DNA of 64,000 nucleotides from an uncultured Bacteroidota bacterium (GTDB taxonomy: Bacteria; Bacteroidota; Bacteroidia; Chitinophagales; Chitinophagaceae), in NCBI GenBank assembly GCA_903905065.1, contig CAIVEW010000068.1, forward strand, positions 62,001 to 126,000. The letters are read 5' to 3'. The translations under genes were made by a program, and so were the position numbers. Below are positions 1 through 9,009 of this stretch, piece after piece. The notes under the pieces are model-generated. The model was not told the DNA's origin and did not search any database. It was given only the letters and a program-made list of their open reading frames with translations. Within the stretch, counting starts at the first letter, position 1. Each line of letters opens with the position of its first letter.

Positions 1-75
1 AGCAAGGACGAACTGTTTGAGTAACGGTAGAATTAGGAATTGGGGATAGGATTGGGAATGTTTTTCGACAGTTCT

Positions 76-765
76 CTACCGGAAAATATAGCCTACCACG
101 AAGTTTGCCGGTGTTGATATTGTGGTATAAGCGCCCAACATATTCCCCACTGCACCAAGGTTCATGTCTGTCAGACGAGGTGGTGGTACATGTTCATCCC
201 CTGGTGCAGTTCTGCCTACTTCTGTTACTGTTTTGTACTTAAACCCAAGGCCGGCAAATGCTTCGAACATAAAATGCCCGCTGTGATATTGAACGCCCCA
301 TTTCGCGTTGGCACCTTCCATTTTCTTTTTCAGATAATAGCTGTCAGAGTAGTGTATGTTAGTTGATTGGCTGATGAATGAATCATCCGTATAGTGGCGA
401 TAGCCGGTGTAGAAAACATCTGCCGCAAGAAAGAAAGATGCTTTTCTCCTCACGTGATAGTAATGCCTGTATTCAGCCGCCAGCCGGAAGCCATTCACTA
501 CAGAGTAGTCGTGCGGCTTTAGTGCGGTGGTGCTAATATCAGTGCTGATACCAGCAAGGAACTGCACACTATTTTTTCCGTTAAGGCGGCGTTCCAGGGC
601 AATACTCAGGTTGGGGCTGTTCAGGTCAATGAGATTGAGCAGTGGGATCTTGGCGATCCAGTATTTATTTGGTTCATAAACTTTCCGGGAAAGTGTGTCT
701 TGCGCGTGTACGGCATTGTCCAGCAACAACAATAGTAAAATGAAGAGGAAGTTTTTGTAGCTCAT
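76..765 (-). CDS. Exported protein, probable outer-membrane beta-barrel
   Basis: A protein of about 229 aa whose first 22 residues (MSYKNFLFILLLLLLDNAVHA) form a clear signal peptide ending at Ala-x-Ala before Gln-Asp. The rest alternates polar and hydrophobic residues with many Tyr/Phe (for example HDYSVVNGFRLAAEYRHYYH) and ends in an aromatic-rich strand (VVGYIFR), which suits a small outer-membrane barrel. The open frame extends 60 bases further upstream, but that part runs into the terminator hairpin of the upstream gene, so the ATG at 763-765 is preferred. No named family recognised. The ABC exporter upstream is on the same strand but separated by that terminator. Confidence 0.6.
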   Translation of the reverse strand: MSYKNFLFILLLLLLDNAVHAQDTLSRKVYEPNKYWIAKIPLLNLIDLNSPNLSIALERRLNGKNSVQFLAGISTDISTTALKPHDYSVVNGFRLAAEYRHYYHVRRKASFFLAADVFYTGYRHYTDDSFISQSTNIHYSDSYYLKKKMEGANAKWGVQYHSGHFMFEAFAGLGFKYKTVTEVGRTAPGDEHVPPPRLTDMNLGAVGNMLGAYTTISTPANFVVGYIFR

Positions 766-790
766 AGGTATTGATAAAAATACGGAAAAT

Positions 791-825
791 AAAAAAGCTA
801 CCAAATGAAATCCGGTAGCTTTCAA
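791..825 (-). terminator. Rho-independent terminator of the ABC exporter gene
   Basis: A 9-bp perfect stem (AAAGCTACC at 794-802 pairs with GGTAGCTTT at 814-822) with an 11-nt loop. Read on the minus strand it ends in a T run (796 to 791). It begins about 20 bp after the stop codon of the ABC transporter gene. Confidence 0.8.
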
Positions 826-841
826 TACTATAAACCAATGG

Positions 842-2635
842 TTAATTTGCCATCACCTTCCTCATGTTAGCTGTCTCTTTGCGCTCACCTATCTGCTGGC
901 GCCACATGGCGTAGTAGAGGCCTTTTTCTTCCAATAGGGTAGCATGGCTGCCTGTTTCTATCACGTTGCCTTTTTCCAGCACGTAGATGCGGTCTGCGTG
1001 CATGATAGTGGAAAGGCGATGCGCTATCATGATGGTGATGTGCTGCCGTTGCGAAGTGATGCTGCGCATGGTCTGCGATATTTCATCTTCGGTAAGCGAG
1101 TCGAGCGCAGAGGTAGCCTCATCAAAGATCATCAGGCGTGGCTGGCGCAGCAAGGCGCGGGCTATAGACAGGCGCTGGCGCTCACCACCAGACAGTTTCA
1201 GCCCACCTTCGCCGATCACTGTATCAAGCCCCTTTTCAGCGCGGGCCAGCAGGTTCTGGCAGGCAGCTTTTTGCAAGGCTAAGTTGATGTCATCTTCAGT
1301 TGCACCGGGATTTACAAACAACAGGTTTTCTTTTATAGTGCCGGAGAACAGTTGCGGGTCCTGGGTTACCAGGCCCATCTGGCGGCGCAGCTCTTCATAA
1401 TCTATATTGGCCTCGTCATGGCCATTGTAATAAATGTGCCCTTTAATGGGGTGGTACAAGCCCACCAACAATTTTACTAATGTGGTCTTACCACTGCCGG
1501 ACGGGCCTACGAAGGCAATGGTCTCACCCAGCTTCACATCAAATGATATGCCGTCGAGTGCAGGGCGGTTAGCGGTGTTGTGTTTAAAAGTAACATCAGA
1601 GAATTTCAACTCGGCAATGCCGTTAATTGCTTCCGGTCTTTCTGGCTTGAATTCCACCGGTTTGCTAAAGAGCGTCTGCATGTTGTTAAGTGATGCCTCG
1701 GCTTCACGATAGGAGAGGATAACATTCCCGATCTCCTGCATAGGCTGGAGAATGAAGAAAGAAAAGAACGTAAGCGAGAGATATTGGCCGGGAGTAATAG
1801 CGCCCTTAAAAATGAAGAACAGGAAAGTCATCACGATCACCTGCTGCAGGAAATTCACGAACGTACCTTGTATGAAAGAAATAGTGCGGATACTCCGCAC
1901 TTTTCTGAGCTCCAGTTTTAGTATTTTGATCGTCGTGGCATTGAGCCTGCGTATCTCCTGGTCGGTAAGGCCAAGGCTTTTTACCAATTCTATATTGCGA
2001 AGTGATTCTGTTGTAGAACCGGCGAGCGCATTTGTTTCCCGGACTATATTCTTCTGGACGATCTTTATTCGTTTACTCAGCGCACTGGTGAGTAGACCCA
2101 ATACCACGGCACCACCCAGGTACACGAGCGGCAGGTAAGGGCTGATGGGCACGCAGTAAATTACCACGAACACTATGCCAATGATGGTAGGCAAAAGCAC
2201 GTTAAAAAAGGACATAATGAACTTTTCGCAATCGGCGCGGACTTTTTGCAAGACAGACAATGTTTGCCCGCTGCTCTGGTCTTCGAAATCCTGGTAGGGT
2301 AGTCGCAGTGCATGCTTGAGCCCGTCTGTATATAGTTGGGCGCCATATTTCTGTATTACTACATTCACGGTATAGTCCTGGAAGTTCTTTGCGATCCTTG
2401 ATACCATGGCGAATCCCATTATAAGCAAGATGGGGTTTAGGGCCTCGCGCAGATAAACGGCCATTGTGCGTGCATGACCAGCCTTATCAGTATACGGGTG
2501 GTTCACAAAATTGTCCAGTATCTTACCGGATATGATGGGATTGAACAGCGAAAAGCTTTGATTGATCGCAGCCAGAATAATTGCCAGTAATATCATCAGC
2601 TTGTAGCGGCTGAGGTATTGCATTAATAGTTTCAT
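842..2635 (-). CDS. ABC exporter, fused permease and ATPase
   Basis: A half-transporter of about 597 aa that would work as a dimer in the inner membrane. The N-terminal 300 residues hold about six membrane spans. The C-terminal ATPase has Walker A GPSGSGKTT (about residue 375), Q-loop VTQDPQLF, signature LSGGERQR (about 480), Walker B LMIFDEATSALD and H-loop IAHRLST. Substrate is unknown; the family exports lipids, peptides or drugs. The frame is open 13 codons upstream, but a TACCTTTG -7 box sits 6 bp before the ATG at 2635, so the shorter form is preferred. Monocistronic, with its own terminator. Confidence 0.93.
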   Translation of the reverse strand: MKLLMQYLSRYKLMILLAIILAAINQSFSLFNPIISGKILDNFVNHPYTDKAGHARTMAVYLREALNPILLIMGFAMVSRIAKNFQDYTVNVVIQKYGAQLYTDGLKHALRLPYQDFEDQSSGQTLSVLQKVRADCEKFIMSFFNVLLPTIIGIVFVVIYCVPISPYLPLVYLGGAVVLGLLTSALSKRIKIVQKNIVRETNALAGSTTESLRNIELVKSLGLTDQEIRRLNATTIKILKLELRKVRSIRTISFIQGTFVNFLQQVIVMTFLFFIFKGAITPGQYLSLTFFSFFILQPMQEIGNVILSYREAEASLNNMQTLFSKPVEFKPERPEAINGIAELKFSDVTFKHNTANRPALDGISFDVKLGETIAFVGPSGSGKTTLVKLLVGLYHPIKGHIYYNGHDEANIDYEELRRQMGLVTQDPQLFSGTIKENLLFVNPGATEDDINLALQKAACQNLLARAEKGLDTVIGEGGLKLSGGERQRLSIARALLRQPRLMIFDEATSALDSLTEDEISQTMRSITSQRQHITIMIAHRLSTIMHADRIYVLEKGNVIETGSHATLLEEKGLYYAMWRQQIGERKETANMRKVMAN

Positions 2636-2641
2636 ATCGTG

Positions 2642-2649
2642 CAAAGGTA
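2642..2649 (-). promoter_or_regulatory. Bacteroidota -7 box of the ABC exporter
   Basis: Minus-strand TACCTTTG, a full match to the Bacteroidota consensus TAnnTTTG, followed by CACGAT and then the ATG. A start of transcription at the usual distance would leave almost no leader. No convincing -33 TTG element was assigned. Confidence 0.55.
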
Positions 2650-2741
2650 ATGGGTAGGCGCACTTATGGCGCAAATAGGTATATTGATAATGCTTATCAG
2701 CCCTTAACCGAAATTATGTATGCGAAACCGTACCGTTCCTT

Positions 2742-3167
2742 TTAGTAGGTAATGGCATGAAAGTGCTCAAAAAGCATCCCGCCCACCACCTTATCTATGG
2801 CGAGGGTAAACGTATCTGCCGAAACATCAGATATATTCATCCAGTAGGTGCGCTCGTTGGCTTCACTGTTTACAAAGATATCCGGCACGGGTGCGGTAAC
2901 AAAGTAGTATATGCTGATGACCTGTGAATTGTCGAAGGCGGATGGCTGGAAGAAATCGGTAGTATAAAAATGATCGAGTACTTGTATATCTATACTTAGT
3001 TCCTCTTTCCATTCGCGTACCAGGCAGTCCTTAATACCTTCACCCCAGTCGAGGCCGCCCCCGGGGAACTTGATGATCTTCCTCCCGCGTATCAGTTCTT
3101 CGTTCACCAATATTTTCCCGTCCTGTATCCAGATACCATATACACGTATGTTGAAACGCTTGTCCAT
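2742..3167 (-). CDS. NUDIX hydrolase
   Basis: A 141-aa protein with the NUDIX box: G37-x5-E43-x7-R51-E52-x2-E55-E56, sequence GGLDWGEGIKDCLVREWKEE. The box Gly near the end (EExG) is Ser here. NUDIX enzymes hydrolyse nucleoside diphosphates linked to another group with Mg2+; the substrate cannot be told. The start ATG at 3165-3167 is chosen because the upstream extension of the frame is hydrophobic AT-rich sequence running into the promoter region shared with the divergent nuclease gene. Confidence 0.88.
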   Translation of the reverse strand: MDKRFNIRVYGIWIQDGKILVNEELIRGRKIIKFPGGGLDWGEGIKDCLVREWKEELSIDIQVLDHFYTTDFFQPSAFDNSQVISIYYFVTAPVPDIFVNSEANERTYWMNISDVSADTFTLAIDKVVGGMLFEHFHAITY

Positions 3168-3278
3168 AACATAAAGATAATGCGCTATGAGATTAACCAA
3201 AAAAATGATAACATTGCAATAATTAACAGTTAATATCAGAAAAGTATGTTTGCTACACAAAACATACACGCCAATTTT

Positions 3279-4655
3279 ATGAAGAGATTTTTTTTACTCC
3301 TTACAACTGCAATCGTTGTACTGGGCATGAGCAACTGCTCTAAAGACAAAGGCACTACCAGTGTAGCGCCTGCAACTACAACGGCCGCCGCGCCACATCA
3401 CCTTGAGGCACGCGCCCTTTATACAGGCTGGCCAGAGACATTTGAAACCGGGACCAAGGGCGCTTATGCCGATGGTACGGTGACACTGTCAACTGGGATA
3501 TGGGACCTTAATGACGCACTAATTGGTAATTTATCAGGTGATCGTAAGAATGGGACCAAATCTGTAAGGATAGAGAACACGGGTACTGTTACCATGAATT
3601 TTGACGTCACAAATGGTGCAAGCCAGGTAACTATAGCACATGGTGTATATGGCACAGACGCTTCGAGCACATGGCAATTGTGGTATTCTACCAACAGCGG
3701 CAGCTCGTGGACACAAACCGGCGGCACTACCACTACTTCATCTACCACACTCGCTACGGCTACATATACTATGAGCGTTAGCGGCAATGTGCGTTTCCAG
3801 GTGCGTAAACTTACCGGCGGCAGACTAAATATAGACGATTTCAGCATTACTGATAACTCTGGCTCCGGCGGCGGAGGCGGTGGGGTACCTGGGCGCGACG
3901 ATAACATGGCTCTCGGTAACCCAAGTGGTGCTACAACCAATGTTGCTAACCCGAACAATTACCTGATGGTAAAACCACAGTACACCCTTTCTTATAACAA
4001 TTCAAAGGGCGAGCCAAACTGGGTAAGCTGGCACCTGAGCACTGCATGGTTAGGTTCTTCAGACCGTTGCAATTGTTTTACTTCTGATGCTACATTGCCT
4101 TCGAGTTTCTTTCATGCTTCAACTTCAAATTATACCAGCACAGGTTTTGACCGCGGGCATCTTTGCCCATCTGGCGACCGCACATACAGCGATACAGACA
4201 ACGCACGTACCTTCCTGATGACTAACATGACGCCACAAGCGCCAAATATGAACGAAGTAACCTGGGAAGCTTTTGAATCCTATTGCAGGTCGCTTGCAAC
4301 TGCGGGTAATGAGCTGTACATCATAGCAGGATGGTCAGGCCAGGGCGGCAGCGGCAGCAATGGCGGCACTACTAATACTATTGCAAGTGGCGCTATCAAT
4401 GTTCCCGCTTACTTCTGGAAAATAGCAGTGATACTTCCGGTGGGAACCAATGACGTGAGTCGTATAACCACTTCTACCCGTGTGATAACGGTGAAAATGC
4501 CAAATACCCAATCGGTGAATGCACATACCTGGGACTATTACCGCACTAGTGTAGATGCTATAGAAACGCTGACTGGTTACGATTTCCTGTCTAATGTGCC
4601 AGTGAGCATACAGGCCGTGATTGAAGCAGCGGTAGACAACGGACCAACGAGCTAA
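3279..4655 (+). CDS. Secreted DNA/RNA non-specific endonuclease (NucA/NucG type), lipoprotein
   Basis: 458 aa. A lipoprotein-like signal ends at Cys about residue 20 (GMSNCSKDK). Residues about 40-190 form a beta-rich jelly-roll-like domain, followed by a Gly-rich linker (SGSGGGGGG) and the nuclease domain. The catalytic DRGH motif is at residues 291-294 (GFDRGHLCPSGDR), with the downstream metal-site Asn region TNMTPQAPNMNEVTWE. The family cleaves single- and double-stranded DNA and RNA with Mg2+. Probably a surface or extracellular scavenging nuclease. ATG at 3279 chosen because it starts the signal peptide. A strong terminator follows. Confidence 0.9.
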   Translation: MKRFFLLLTTAIVVLGMSNCSKDKGTTSVAPATTTAAAPHHLEARALYTGWPETFETGTKGAYADGTVTLSTGIWDLNDALIGNLSGDRKNGTKSVRIENTGTVTMNFDVTNGASQVTIAHGVYGTDASSTWQLWYSTNSGSSWTQTGGTTTTSSTTLATATYTMSVSGNVRFQVRKLTGGRLNIDDFSITDNSGSGGGGGGVPGRDDNMALGNPSGATTNVANPNNYLMVKPQYTLSYNNSKGEPNWVSWHLSTAWLGSSDRCNCFTSDATLPSSFFHASTSNYTSTGFDRGHLCPSGDRTYSDTDNARTFLMTNMTPQAPNMNEVTWEAFESYCRSLATAGNELYIIAGWSGQGGSGSNGGTTNTIASGAINVPAYFWKIAVILPVGTNDVSRITTSTRVITVKMPNTQSVNAHTWDYYRTSVDAIETLTGYDFLSNVPVSIQAVIEAAVDNGPTS

Positions 4656-4691
4656 TATTGCGGAAATAAAAGAAATAGTAAGTACATATAC

Positions 4692-4728
4692 CCGGCTTAA
4701 GTCTAAAAACTTAAGCCGGTTTTTTTTA
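4692..4728 (+). terminator. Rho-independent terminator of the nuclease gene
   Basis: Perfect 11-bp stem CCGGCTTAAGT (4692-4702) / ACTTAAGCCGG (4709-4719), 6-nt loop, then eight or nine T. It abuts the stop codon of the convergent small exported protein. Confidence 0.92.
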
Positions 4729-5079
4729 TGGCTTTCTTACGCTGAGAATAATATCTGATTCCTCCTTTGCCCTTTTAATAACAACAGGCGTATGGCTTTT
4801 CTCTGACTCTTTAAGCAGAACAAGGTAACCGGGGTTAGCATCATTGGGAAGTTTATAGAACCGCTGTGATTGCAAGAAGGTGACCCTTACAAAGGTCTCA
4901 CCGCCATTTGGCGGGCGTATTGCGGCAACAGTCATTGTATTTTCCACGCCCTTTTTTTTCGGTTTGTGCTTTGGTGCCGAAAATGATGGAACGGTAAGCA
5001 GCATAAATAACAAACCCAGCATACTTGGTAAGTATGCCGGGCATGAAAAATGCTTTGCGATAACTTTCTTTACGGACAT
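4726..5079 (-). CDS. Small exported protein resembling a protein-glutaminase pro-domain
   Basis: 117 aa: a positively charged N-terminus, a hydrophobic signal segment (LGLLFMLLTVPSFSA) and a basic stretch (PKHKPKKKG), then one compact domain. The domain (TMTVAAIRPPNGG, then VRVTFLQSQRFYKL, then LLKESEKSHTPVVIK) lines up with the N-terminal part of the upstream glutaminase-like protein (VVTIANIRTSADGS, then TKVMFCQNEQI, then LKDAFAKNHAVQVTF), and with the known Chryseobacterium pro-sequence pattern as I remember it. Its start overlaps the end of that gene by 10 bp, so the two are probably translationally coupled. Inferred role: a free-standing inhibitor or chaperone of the enzyme. No direct proof. 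Confidence 0.7.
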   Translation of the reverse strand: MSVKKVIAKHFSCPAYLPSMLGLLFMLLTVPSFSAPKHKPKKKGVENTMTVAAIRPPNGGETFVRVTFLQSQRFYKLPNDANPGYLVLLKESEKSHTPVVIKRAKEESDIILSVRKP

Positions 5080-6146
5080 GAAATAAGGTGCCGGTAGCTA
5101 ACCAGTGTGGAATTTGTATTTACATAAAGCGGGTCCGTATCGAAGAAATAGCCGCTGCCGCCCGATGGGCTGTAAGAGGCAGTAGGCTGAATGTTTATCA
5201 TGCTGACATGCGGTACATCACCCGAAGGAACGCAGGCGGGATTAGTCTGTGCATGGAGCCATGTGGATAACAGTACGGGTTGGTCGAACATGGCAGGATC
5301 AAATACGAATGCTTTGGGGCCGGTAGCGGTTTTTATGGTTACCAGTGGCGCTACATGGTACCACCAGTTTATGCAACAGCCATTCCATTTTTCAGCCTTC
5401 ACACAAAGCTCGTCGATGCCGGCATTTGCAAAACTGAATACTTTTTGTGTGCCATAATGGTACTTACTGTTAATGATCATGCACATTTTGTGCGCACGGG
5501 CATAGCAGCCGTCTTCGCAATACTGGAAACTGATGCAGTGGTCGATGGCGTAAGGGCCGGCCAACTGGCAGCACTGGTGGGCTATGTAATCGAACATGAG
5601 CTGCGCCGTATTGAAATCAGGGATCACATTGGTAAGCGTGTCTCCGGTCAGGTTAAGGACGCCCATGTCTGCCGCATGATCAATGGCTTCTGCAGAGGTC
5701 GTGGCTTCAATTTTCATTGCGGTACCTGCATGACTGACTACTTCTTTATTATTAAAGTAAGCCTGGTCCTCTGCAGAGGCAAGCGCCACGTGTGAAACCG
5801 CAGCATGCCAGGGATCGAACGTGACCTGCACAGCATGGTTTTTAGCAAAGGCATCCTTTAGCGTGTTTAAATCCGCTGAGTTGACCACGTTCAGAATTTG
5901 CTCGTTTTGGCAAAACATAACCTTTGTTGTACTGCCGTCTGCCGACGTGCGGATATTTGCTATCGTTACCACGCTGGTTATCTCCGCGTTTTGTACCAGC
6001 GGTGTGCCGGATGCCTTTTTCAGCGATTCCTCAGTAACGGCTACAGGTGTAACCGTCCTGCTCTTATTACAGGCGATCATCGTCCCGACCAGGCCTAATA
6101 CAGCGATTGCATAGACCGCTGGAAATTTTATCGTGTTTCTTTTCAT
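5070..6146 (-). CDS. Protein-glutamine glutaminase (protein deamidase)-like lipoprotein
   Basis: 358 aa with a lipoprotein-type signal (LGLVGTMIACNKS). A pro-domain of roughly residues 40-170 precedes the catalytic domain. The catalytic Cys-His-Asp triad of the family is visible: Cys214 in DGCYARAHKM, His264 in WWYHVAPLV and Asp283 in VFDPAMFD, in the same order and similar spacing as in the Chryseobacterium enzyme. Several extra Cys pairs (HQCCQ, NGCC) suggest disulfides. The enzyme class converts protein-bound Gln to Glu, releasing ammonia. The ATG at 6146 is chosen because it gives MKRNTIKF followed by the signal core. It forms an operon with the downstream pro-domain-like protein. Confidence 0.82.
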   Translation of the reverse strand: MKRNTIKFPAVYAIAVLGLVGTMIACNKSRTVTPVAVTEESLKKASGTPLVQNAEITSVVTIANIRTSADGSTTKVMFCQNEQILNVVNSADLNTLKDAFAKNHAVQVTFDPWHAAVSHVALASAEDQAYFNNKEVVSHAGTAMKIEATTSAEAIDHAADMGVLNLTGDTLTNVIPDFNTAQLMFDYIAHQCCQLAGPYAIDHCISFQYCEDGCYARAHKMCMIINSKYHYGTQKVFSFANAGIDELCVKAEKWNGCCINWWYHVAPLVTIKTATGPKAFVFDPAMFDQPVLLSTWLHAQTNPACVPSGDVPHVSMINIQPTASYSPSGGSGYFFDTDPLYVNTNSTLVSYRHLISCP

Positions 6147-6305
6147 GCCCATTTTGTTTATAAGCGGATACACACAAAATACATTCTTTTTTATTATTAT
6201 CGGAAAAATGAGGTGGAAATATTATTATTCCGCGTTAATCGAAAATTATTTAATAATAATAGTAACTTTCGTTGTTACCATATTTGTGGCAATAAAATTA
6301 TACCG

Positions 6306-7763
6306 ATGAAATACATTTTTGCCTTGATGATGTCGCTGCTCTGCGCTAACTATTTGTCAGCACAAAAGGCGATCACTTCTGCGGCTTCCGCAAAGCACAG
6401 ACAGGTATTATCCATGCTGCTGCAACAACATGGACAGAGCCACGACGCTATGAAGACAACAGCAGGCGTTAGTACTGAACGCGTTATCGGGCAAAGCACC
6501 CACGACAGTATGAGTGTGCTGGACGACTCTGTTGCCCTGAACTATGCAACCAATATGACGTCCGCCTACGATTTCAATATGATGGATTACCCCTACAACT
6601 ATCCGTATTCAGCATCGCCCATGTTCAATTACGCGGGGGCTTTCACAAAGCCGCAGGTATTATTTGATACCTTCCTGCATTGGACACAAGACCCCTTCAC
6701 CCTCGTCTACGGGCTATATGAGTCAGCGAGAGCAGGGTATGATGCCTCGAAAAACATGGTAAGTTACCTCGACCTTTTTGCCGACTCGGTTACCAATACC
6801 AACATGAGCTACATAAACAGGTTCAATATCGCCAATAACATAGACAGTGGTTACTGGTTCCACGAAAGTGCCGGCATGGCCGACAGTACATTTGAGCAGT
6901 TTTTTTCCTATAGCACAGCCGGCTTGCTAACTAAAGACAGCGTGTATGAATACCACTCAGGTTCTTGGCACCTGGTGGCCAGATCGTTGTACACTTATGA
7001 TGCATCAAATGACCTTACACAAATAGACTATTTCGCAAATGACACCGATACCTCCTTCACACAGCCGCTGCAAGAGAAGGAGCAGTACATCAATACTTAC
7101 GATGCAAGTAACAGATTGCTGACTGTGCTCACCAAACTCTACACCGGGGCTGTGCTCGACAGTTATGTAAGGGACACATTCGCCTATACCGGCACGCACG
7201 CCTTTCATACTTCATGGAAAGAATACCAGTATGACCCGATAAATACCTACTGGGCGCCGTTGTTCTTCATGTCGAAAACACTTAACGCAGCAGGCTTTCC
7301 AGATACAGTGAACATAGAGGGGTTTGATAGCATCATGAATGCATGGGTGCCGCAAACAATGGATGTGGTCAACTATAACAGTTTTAACCTGCCCGATTCG
7401 CTGCATGAGTACGATTATGACTTTACTGCGTTCCCATCAACGCCCAGTTATAACACCGTGTATTATTACCAGACTTACTTAAATACCACTGCGGCGCAAA
7501 ATATCGCACCTGCGGAAGACAAGATAATTGTATACCCTAACCCGGCTAGGAATACGATAAATATATCGCAGCAAGGACTGCAACAAAGCATGGCGAGTAT
7601 TGTTCTTATTAATGTAAATGGGCAGACAGTAAGACAAGAAGATGTGCAGGGACAAAGTGATGTACGGCTATCGACGGAAGATACGCTGCCCGGCGTGTAT
7701 TGGATATTTGTAAGGGATAAATCAGGAAATGTGCTGCACAGGCAGGCAATCGTCAAGCAGTAG
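6306..7763 (+). CDS. T9SS type A sorting-domain protein
   Basis: 485 aa. Signal peptide MKYIFALMMSLLCANYLSAQ. The central part is Tyr/Asp/Thr-rich and weakly repetitive, with YTYDASNDLTQIDYFAND and INTYDASNRLLTVL segments resembling a YD-like repeat (protein backbone with text-like Y-D-x-x-x-N-L motifs). The last 75 residues are a type A sorting domain (IVYPNPARNTINI ... LPGVYWIFVRDKSG ... IVKQ), so it is exported through the outer membrane by T9SS and anchored or released. The ATG at 6306 is chosen for the signal peptide; the 31 upstream codons are AT-rich leader. Confidence 0.85.
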   Translation: MKYIFALMMSLLCANYLSAQKAITSAASAKHRQVLSMLLQQHGQSHDAMKTTAGVSTERVIGQSTHDSMSVLDDSVALNYATNMTSAYDFNMMDYPYNYPYSASPMFNYAGAFTKPQVLFDTFLHWTQDPFTLVYGLYESARAGYDASKNMVSYLDLFADSVTNTNMSYINRFNIANNIDSGYWFHESAGMADSTFEQFFSYSTAGLLTKDSVYEYHSGSWHLVARSLYTYDASNDLTQIDYFANDTDTSFTQPLQEKEQYINTYDASNRLLTVLTKLYTGAVLDSYVRDTFAYTGTHAFHTSWKEYQYDPINTYWAPLFFMSKTLNAAGFPDTVNIEGFDSIMNAWVPQTMDVVNYNSFNLPDSLHEYDYDFTAFPSTPSYNTVYYYQTYLNTTAAQNIAPAEDKIIVYPNPARNTINISQQGLQQSMASIVLINVNGQTVRQEDVQGQSDVRLSTEDTLPGVYWIFVRDKSGNVLHRQAIVKQ

Positions 7764-7793
7764 GCACCGTTTAAGAATATAAAAACTGATTGT

Positions 7794-7988
7794 ATGCGCA
7801 AACCATATGATTTGATATTGTTACTGGCGATCGCAGCAACGATCATCTATTTTGTATTGTTTGATAAGCCGATAAACCCGGATAAAACAGAAGAGGTACA
7901 CGATATCGGTGTCTTTGGGCTGGGGTATGTAGTGCTTATTTTTGGCATCATTGCTTGCGCACGGCTGTATTTTAAGAAAGGAAGGTAA
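7794..7988 (+). CDS. Small two-span membrane protein
   Basis: 64 aa with two hydrophobic segments (LILLLAIAATIIYFVLF and GYVVLIFGIIACARLYF) separated by a polar loop (DKPINPDKTEEVHDIG) and a basic tail (KKGR). Its stop codon overlaps the fdhD start (TAATG), which suggests co-translation. No family recognised. Confidence 0.65.
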   Translation: MRKPYDLILLLAIAATIIYFVLFDKPINPDKTEEVHDIGVFGLGYVVLIFGIIACARLYFKKGR

Positions 7989-8839
7989 TGTTTTCCTTAA
8001 ATTTGGGCATGCCGCAGACCTCCCGTACCACCATAAAAAAAGTAGAAGCAGCAACAGTCACTGACGCCAATGATCTGCTTGCTACCGAGGAGCCCATGGA
8101 GATACGGCTGGAGTATGGCCCCGGAAATAACAGGGTGCAAAAAAGTATTTCCGTTACCATGCGCACACCGGGCAATGACGAAGAACTGGCTGCGGGGTTT
8201 TTATTCACAGAGGCCATCATCAGTAAGCCAGCCGATATTGTTTCCATTACCCGCCCGAAGAGTGGAAATGACGGTATTATAATGGTCTCACTCGCTGAAA
8301 ATATTACGCTTAACACCGCCAACCTCGAACGCAATTTTTACACCACTTCCAGTTGCGGAGTGTGCGGCAAGGCGTCGATAGAGGCAGTAAGAACAGCCTG
8401 CAACATTCCCGATTCATTCGATCGTTTGCGAGTGCCGGTATCTCTTATTTATCAGTTGCCCGGCTTGCTGCGCAAGCAGCAGGAAGTGTTTGAGAATACG
8501 GGCGGACTTCATGCCTGCGCCTTATTCGACACATCAGGCAAGCTGCTGCTGAGCCGGGAAGACGTGGGCAGGCACAACGCCCTGGACAAACTGGTAGGTG
8601 CTGCATTGAATGCCGGTATGATACCGCTGGACAACCACATACTGCTGCTAAGCGGAAGGGCCAGTTTCGAGCTGGTGCAAAAGGCCGTAATGGCAGGAAT
8701 AAAAATAGTGGCCGCCGTTGGTGCACCCTCCAGCCTGGCAGCAGAGATGGCAGAGGAGTGGGGGATGACCCTCATCGGTTTCCTGCGTGGTGAGCGCTTC
8801 AACATTTATTCTGGTGCGGAAAGAATAGAAGTAACATGA
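7988..8839 (+). CDS. fdhD: Formate dehydrogenase accessory sulfurtransferase FdhD
   Basis: 283 aa. FdhD passes sulfur from the IscS desulfurase to the molybdenum cofactor of formate dehydrogenase. Family motifs seen: the sulfur-carrier loop TSSCGVCGKA, the DVGRHNALDKL motif, SGRASFELVQKA and GFLRGERFNIYSG. No formate dehydrogenase gene is in this window. The start at 7988 overlaps the previous stop; an alternative ATG at 8009 is preceded at 7998-8005 by TAAATTTG, a perfect -7 box, so a second, shorter product from an internal promoter is possible. Confidence 0.93.
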   Translation: MFSLNLGMPQTSRTTIKKVEAATVTDANDLLATEEPMEIRLEYGPGNNRVQKSISVTMRTPGNDEELAAGFLFTEAIISKPADIVSITRPKSGNDGIIMVSLAENITLNTANLERNFYTTSSCGVCGKASIEAVRTACNIPDSFDRLRVPVSLIYQLPGLLRKQQEVFENTGGLHACALFDTSGKLLLSREDVGRHNALDKLVGAALNAGMIPLDNHILLLSGRASFELVQKAVMAGIKIVAAVGAPSSLAAEMAEEWGMTLIGFLRGERFNIYSGAERIEVT

Positions 8840-8852
8840 AGATTTCGCATTT

Positions 8853-8946
8853 GTCATGCTGACGCAGGAAGCATCTGTACGCGCATCGAATTTGGCGAAC
8901 CTGCACTAGGAGAATACGCTCATCCTGAGCCCCGCCGAAGGATGGC
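8853..8946. repeat. Non-coding interspersed-repeat-like sequence
   Basis: Two short segments, GTCATGCTGACGCAGGAAG near 8853 and TCATCCTGAGCCCCGCCGAA near 8921, look like non-coding repeats that I recall being scattered between genes in this group of bacteria. No second copy was seen in this window, so the call rests on recall. Confidence 0.3.
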
Positions 8947-8997
8947 ATGTTGAAAATAGCACGCAGCCAAATAGCAATTTTGATTGTCGTTTATTCT

Positions 8998-9005
8998 TAA
9001 TTTTG
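8998..9005 (+). promoter_or_regulatory. -7 box of the 123-aa conserved protein
   Basis: TAATTTTG, a full match to TAnnTTTG, followed by only CACC before the ATG at 9010. This gives a leaderless or nearly leaderless transcript. Confidence 0.5.
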
Positions 9006-9009
9006 CACC

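Noticed and set aside
1-75. Possible gene at the left edge
   Set aside because: Only 75 bases; no frame or motif that could be supported.
4335-4526. Short minus-strand frame inside the nuclease gene
   Set aside because: Shadow of the well-supported nuclease reading frame.
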